From: a bacterium
Lineage (GTDB): Bacteria; Bacillota_I; Bacilli_A; RFN20; UBA1709
Reading direction: 5' to 3'
NCBI GenBank assembly: GCA_012511355.1
Contig: JAAZGG010000087.1
Location: forward strand, 1-7,405
Length of the DNA: 7,405 nt
Part shown: piece by piece, positions 6,152 to 7,405 of the stretch
How the letters are laid out: each line of letters opens with the position of its first letter
How positions within the stretch are numbered: position 1 is the stretch's first letter
Notes under the pieces: model-generated
Seen by the model: the letters and a program-made list of their open reading frames with translations, nothing else
Databases searched by the model: none
Told to the model about the DNA's origin: nothing
Position numbers and translations under genes: made by a program

Positions 6152-7405
6152 GGCGGCTTTTTTCTTAAAGCGCTTAAGAGTGATGTGTCGTTGATATGGG
6201 TAGGCGACAATGGCAACTAAAGATTCAGCGATTAAATAACAGAAAAAGACACCATCAAAGCCGTAGAAGTGGGCTAAAATGAAAGCAAATGGAACATTTA
6301 AAAGCATTTGTCGCGACAAGGTAATAAGCAAAGAAGAAAAGGCGTTACCAAGTGATTGTAAGGTGACTGAAGAAATAATACAAAAGGCCGAAGAGACAAA
6401 AGAGAGGGCTAAAACCCTTAAGGCATAGGTACCTATATTTGCAATGTCACCATGTAAGTTAAATAAACTCAACAAAGGCTTGGTAAATCCAAAGAAAAGC
6501 AAACTTCCAACACTTAAGATACAAACAGCTCCTAAAAGCGCTAAATTACGTGCTCTTAAAAAGCGGGCTTTGGCGTTGGCACCATAGTTATAACTTAAAA
6601 TAGGCATTAAACCTTGAGTCATACCAAAGACCGGCATAAAGACAAAGGAACGGATCTTAAAATAAATACCATGGATGGTAATGGCATAAGGGAACGGCTT
6701 TAAAACAAAATTAATTGTTGAGGTAGCAAAAGAGTTGATGGAACTCATAACAAAAGAAGGAAAGCCAATTTTAAAAATTTCTTTAATATATTGCCATTGT
6801 GGTTGAAGAAAACGAAAAGCAAGAGAAACATCCCTTTTTTTAGAAAAGAAGACGATGATAACAAAAGTCATTGAGGAAACTTGAGCGATGATGGTGGCGA
6901 TTGCCGCTCCCGATATGCCCATTTCAGGAACAAACCAAAAGCCAAAAATAAAAATAGGGTCTAAAACAATATTAATAATGGCGCCCATTATTTGAGAAAT
7001 CATCGGTATATGCATATTTCCCATAGCCTGTAAAATTCGGCAGAGACAAACATCAACAAAAACACCAAAACTAAAACAAAGAATAATAGTTAGGTAGTCT
7101 ACACCGGCGTTGATTACCTCAATATCATTAGTAAACCAGCCTAAAAAAGTACGCGGGAAAACAAGGCCTAAAACCAACACAAAAAGGAAGCCACAAATTG
7201 TTAAGAACAAGCCGTTTCCTGCTAAAAAATTTGCCTCTTCCCGATTGCGCTCGCCAAGCTTACGGGCCACCATAGCATTAGTCCCGACACCAATAGCAAT
7301 GGACATAGCGATAACGATTGTTTGCAAAGGGAAAACAATTGATAGAGCATTTAAACCGGCTAGACTATAATGAGAAATATAAATAGAGTCAACGATGTTG
7401 TAAAG
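6128..7405 (-). CDS. MATE-family multidrug/cation antiporter, N-terminus beyond the window
   Basis: An inner-membrane exporter of the MATE family (MatE domain, MepA/NorM-like), normally 12 helices and about 450 residues, which expels cationic drugs or dyes using a Na+ or H+ gradient. The frame is open from the TAG at 6128-6130 to the right edge: 425 residues are visible and perhaps 20-30 are missing. The first visible residues, LYNIVDSIYISHY, match the NxVDxxF/YV motif of helix 1. Later come GVGTNAMVARKLGE, RILQAMGNMHIPM with NIVLDPIFIFG, GISGAAIAT at the end of the first half, and GMTQGLMPILSYNYGA in the second half. A TTG at 7325-7327 can be misread as a start but lies inside helix 1 or 2, so it is not the start. 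The substrate cannot be deduced. No terminator suited to this strand is visible at its end. Confidence 0.95.
   Translation of the reverse strand, partial: LYNIVDSIYISHYSLAGLNALSIVFPLQTIVIAMSIAIGVGTNAMVARKLGERNREEANFLAGNGLFLTICGFLFVLVLGLVFPRTFLGWFTNDIEVINAGVDYLTIILCFSFGVFVDVCLCRILQAMGNMHIPMISQIMGAIINIVLDPIFIFGFWFVPEMGISGAAIATIIAQVSSMTFVIIVFFSKKRDVSLAFRFLQPQWQYIKEIFKIGFPSFVMSSINSFATSTINFVLKPFPYAITIHGIYFKIRSFVFMPVFGMTQGLMPILSYNYGANAKARFLRARNLALLGAVCILSVGSLLFFGFTKPLLSLFNLHGDIANIGTYALRVLALSFVSSAFCIISSVTLQSLGNAFSSLLITLSRQMLLNVPFAFILAHFYGFDGVFFCYLIAESLVAIVAYPYQRHITLKRFKKKAALETEATG
6134..6163 (+). terminator. Intrinsic terminator of the tdk operon, inside coding sequence
   Basis: The stem GTCGCCT (6135-6141) pairs with AGGCGGC (6151-6157) over seven base pairs including one G-U, with a 9-nt loop, and A6134 can add an A-U pair. 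Six T residues follow (6158-6163). The glycerate kinase stop codon TAA (6149-6151) lies at the loop-stem junction. In the opposite direction the hairpin is followed by GGCTAGTCTTTTA rather than an immediate T-run, so it should act mainly on rightward transcripts. Confidence 0.8.

Noticed and set aside
7325..7327. TTG as start of a 399-residue exporter.
   Set aside because: The frame continues upstream to the window edge with the typical MATE helix-1 motif (NIVDSIY), so the true start is outside the window.
7110..7370. Plus-strand open frame of 86 codons within the exporter gene.
   Set aside because: It is antisense to the conserved N-terminal part of the MATE protein; the Lys/Pro-rich translation mirrors that sequence.

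Overview
The window reads as a piece of chromosome from a low-GC Gram-positive (Bacillota-type) bacterium. The evidence is the AT-rich intergenic DNA, purine-rich Shine-Dalgarno sequences 6-9 nt from starts, sigma-A-like -10 boxes (several exact TATAAT) and a protein set typical of that phylum: a YfhO-family membrane protein, a Zn-ribbon thymidine kinase, a glycerate kinase and a MATE exporter. All tryptophans are TGG, so the standard bacterial code fits. None of the seven stop codons seen is TGA. I cannot name a genus; an uncultured gut-type Bacilli/Erysipelotrichia-like lineage is a guess from style only. No mobile element, CRISPR array, tRNA or rRNA was found.

Layout. Positions 1-451 lie downstream of the yfhO-family gene and hold no large gene. 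On the minus strand they contain two recognisable promoters and up to three small or partial reading frames: A (44 aa), B (47 aa, with a very good ribosome-binding site) and C (start only, running off the left edge). Positions 452-3475 (minus) encode a 1007-residue YfhO-family polytopic membrane protein, probably a GT-C-type glycosyltransferase acting on a lipid-linked sugar at the outer face of the membrane. Its promoter and the promoter of the rightward genes diverge from a roughly 125-bp region at 3476-3602.

Positions 3603-6151 (plus) look like one operon: thymidine kinase (tdk), then a cysteine-rich membrane protein of unknown function two bases later, then glycerate kinase twelve bases later. 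It ends in an intrinsic terminator at 6134-6163 that lies partly inside the coding sequence. From 6128 to the right edge (minus) is a MATE-family exporter whose N-terminus lies beyond the window. Its 3' end overlaps the glycerate kinase gene tail-to-tail by 24 bp.

Functionally these are separate housekeeping and envelope jobs: thymidine salvage, glycerate entry into glycolysis, envelope glycosylation and drug/cation export. I see no clear defence system or biosynthetic cluster. The least explained parts are the cysteine-rich membrane protein at 4205-5035 and the promoter-dense small-ORF region at 1-451.
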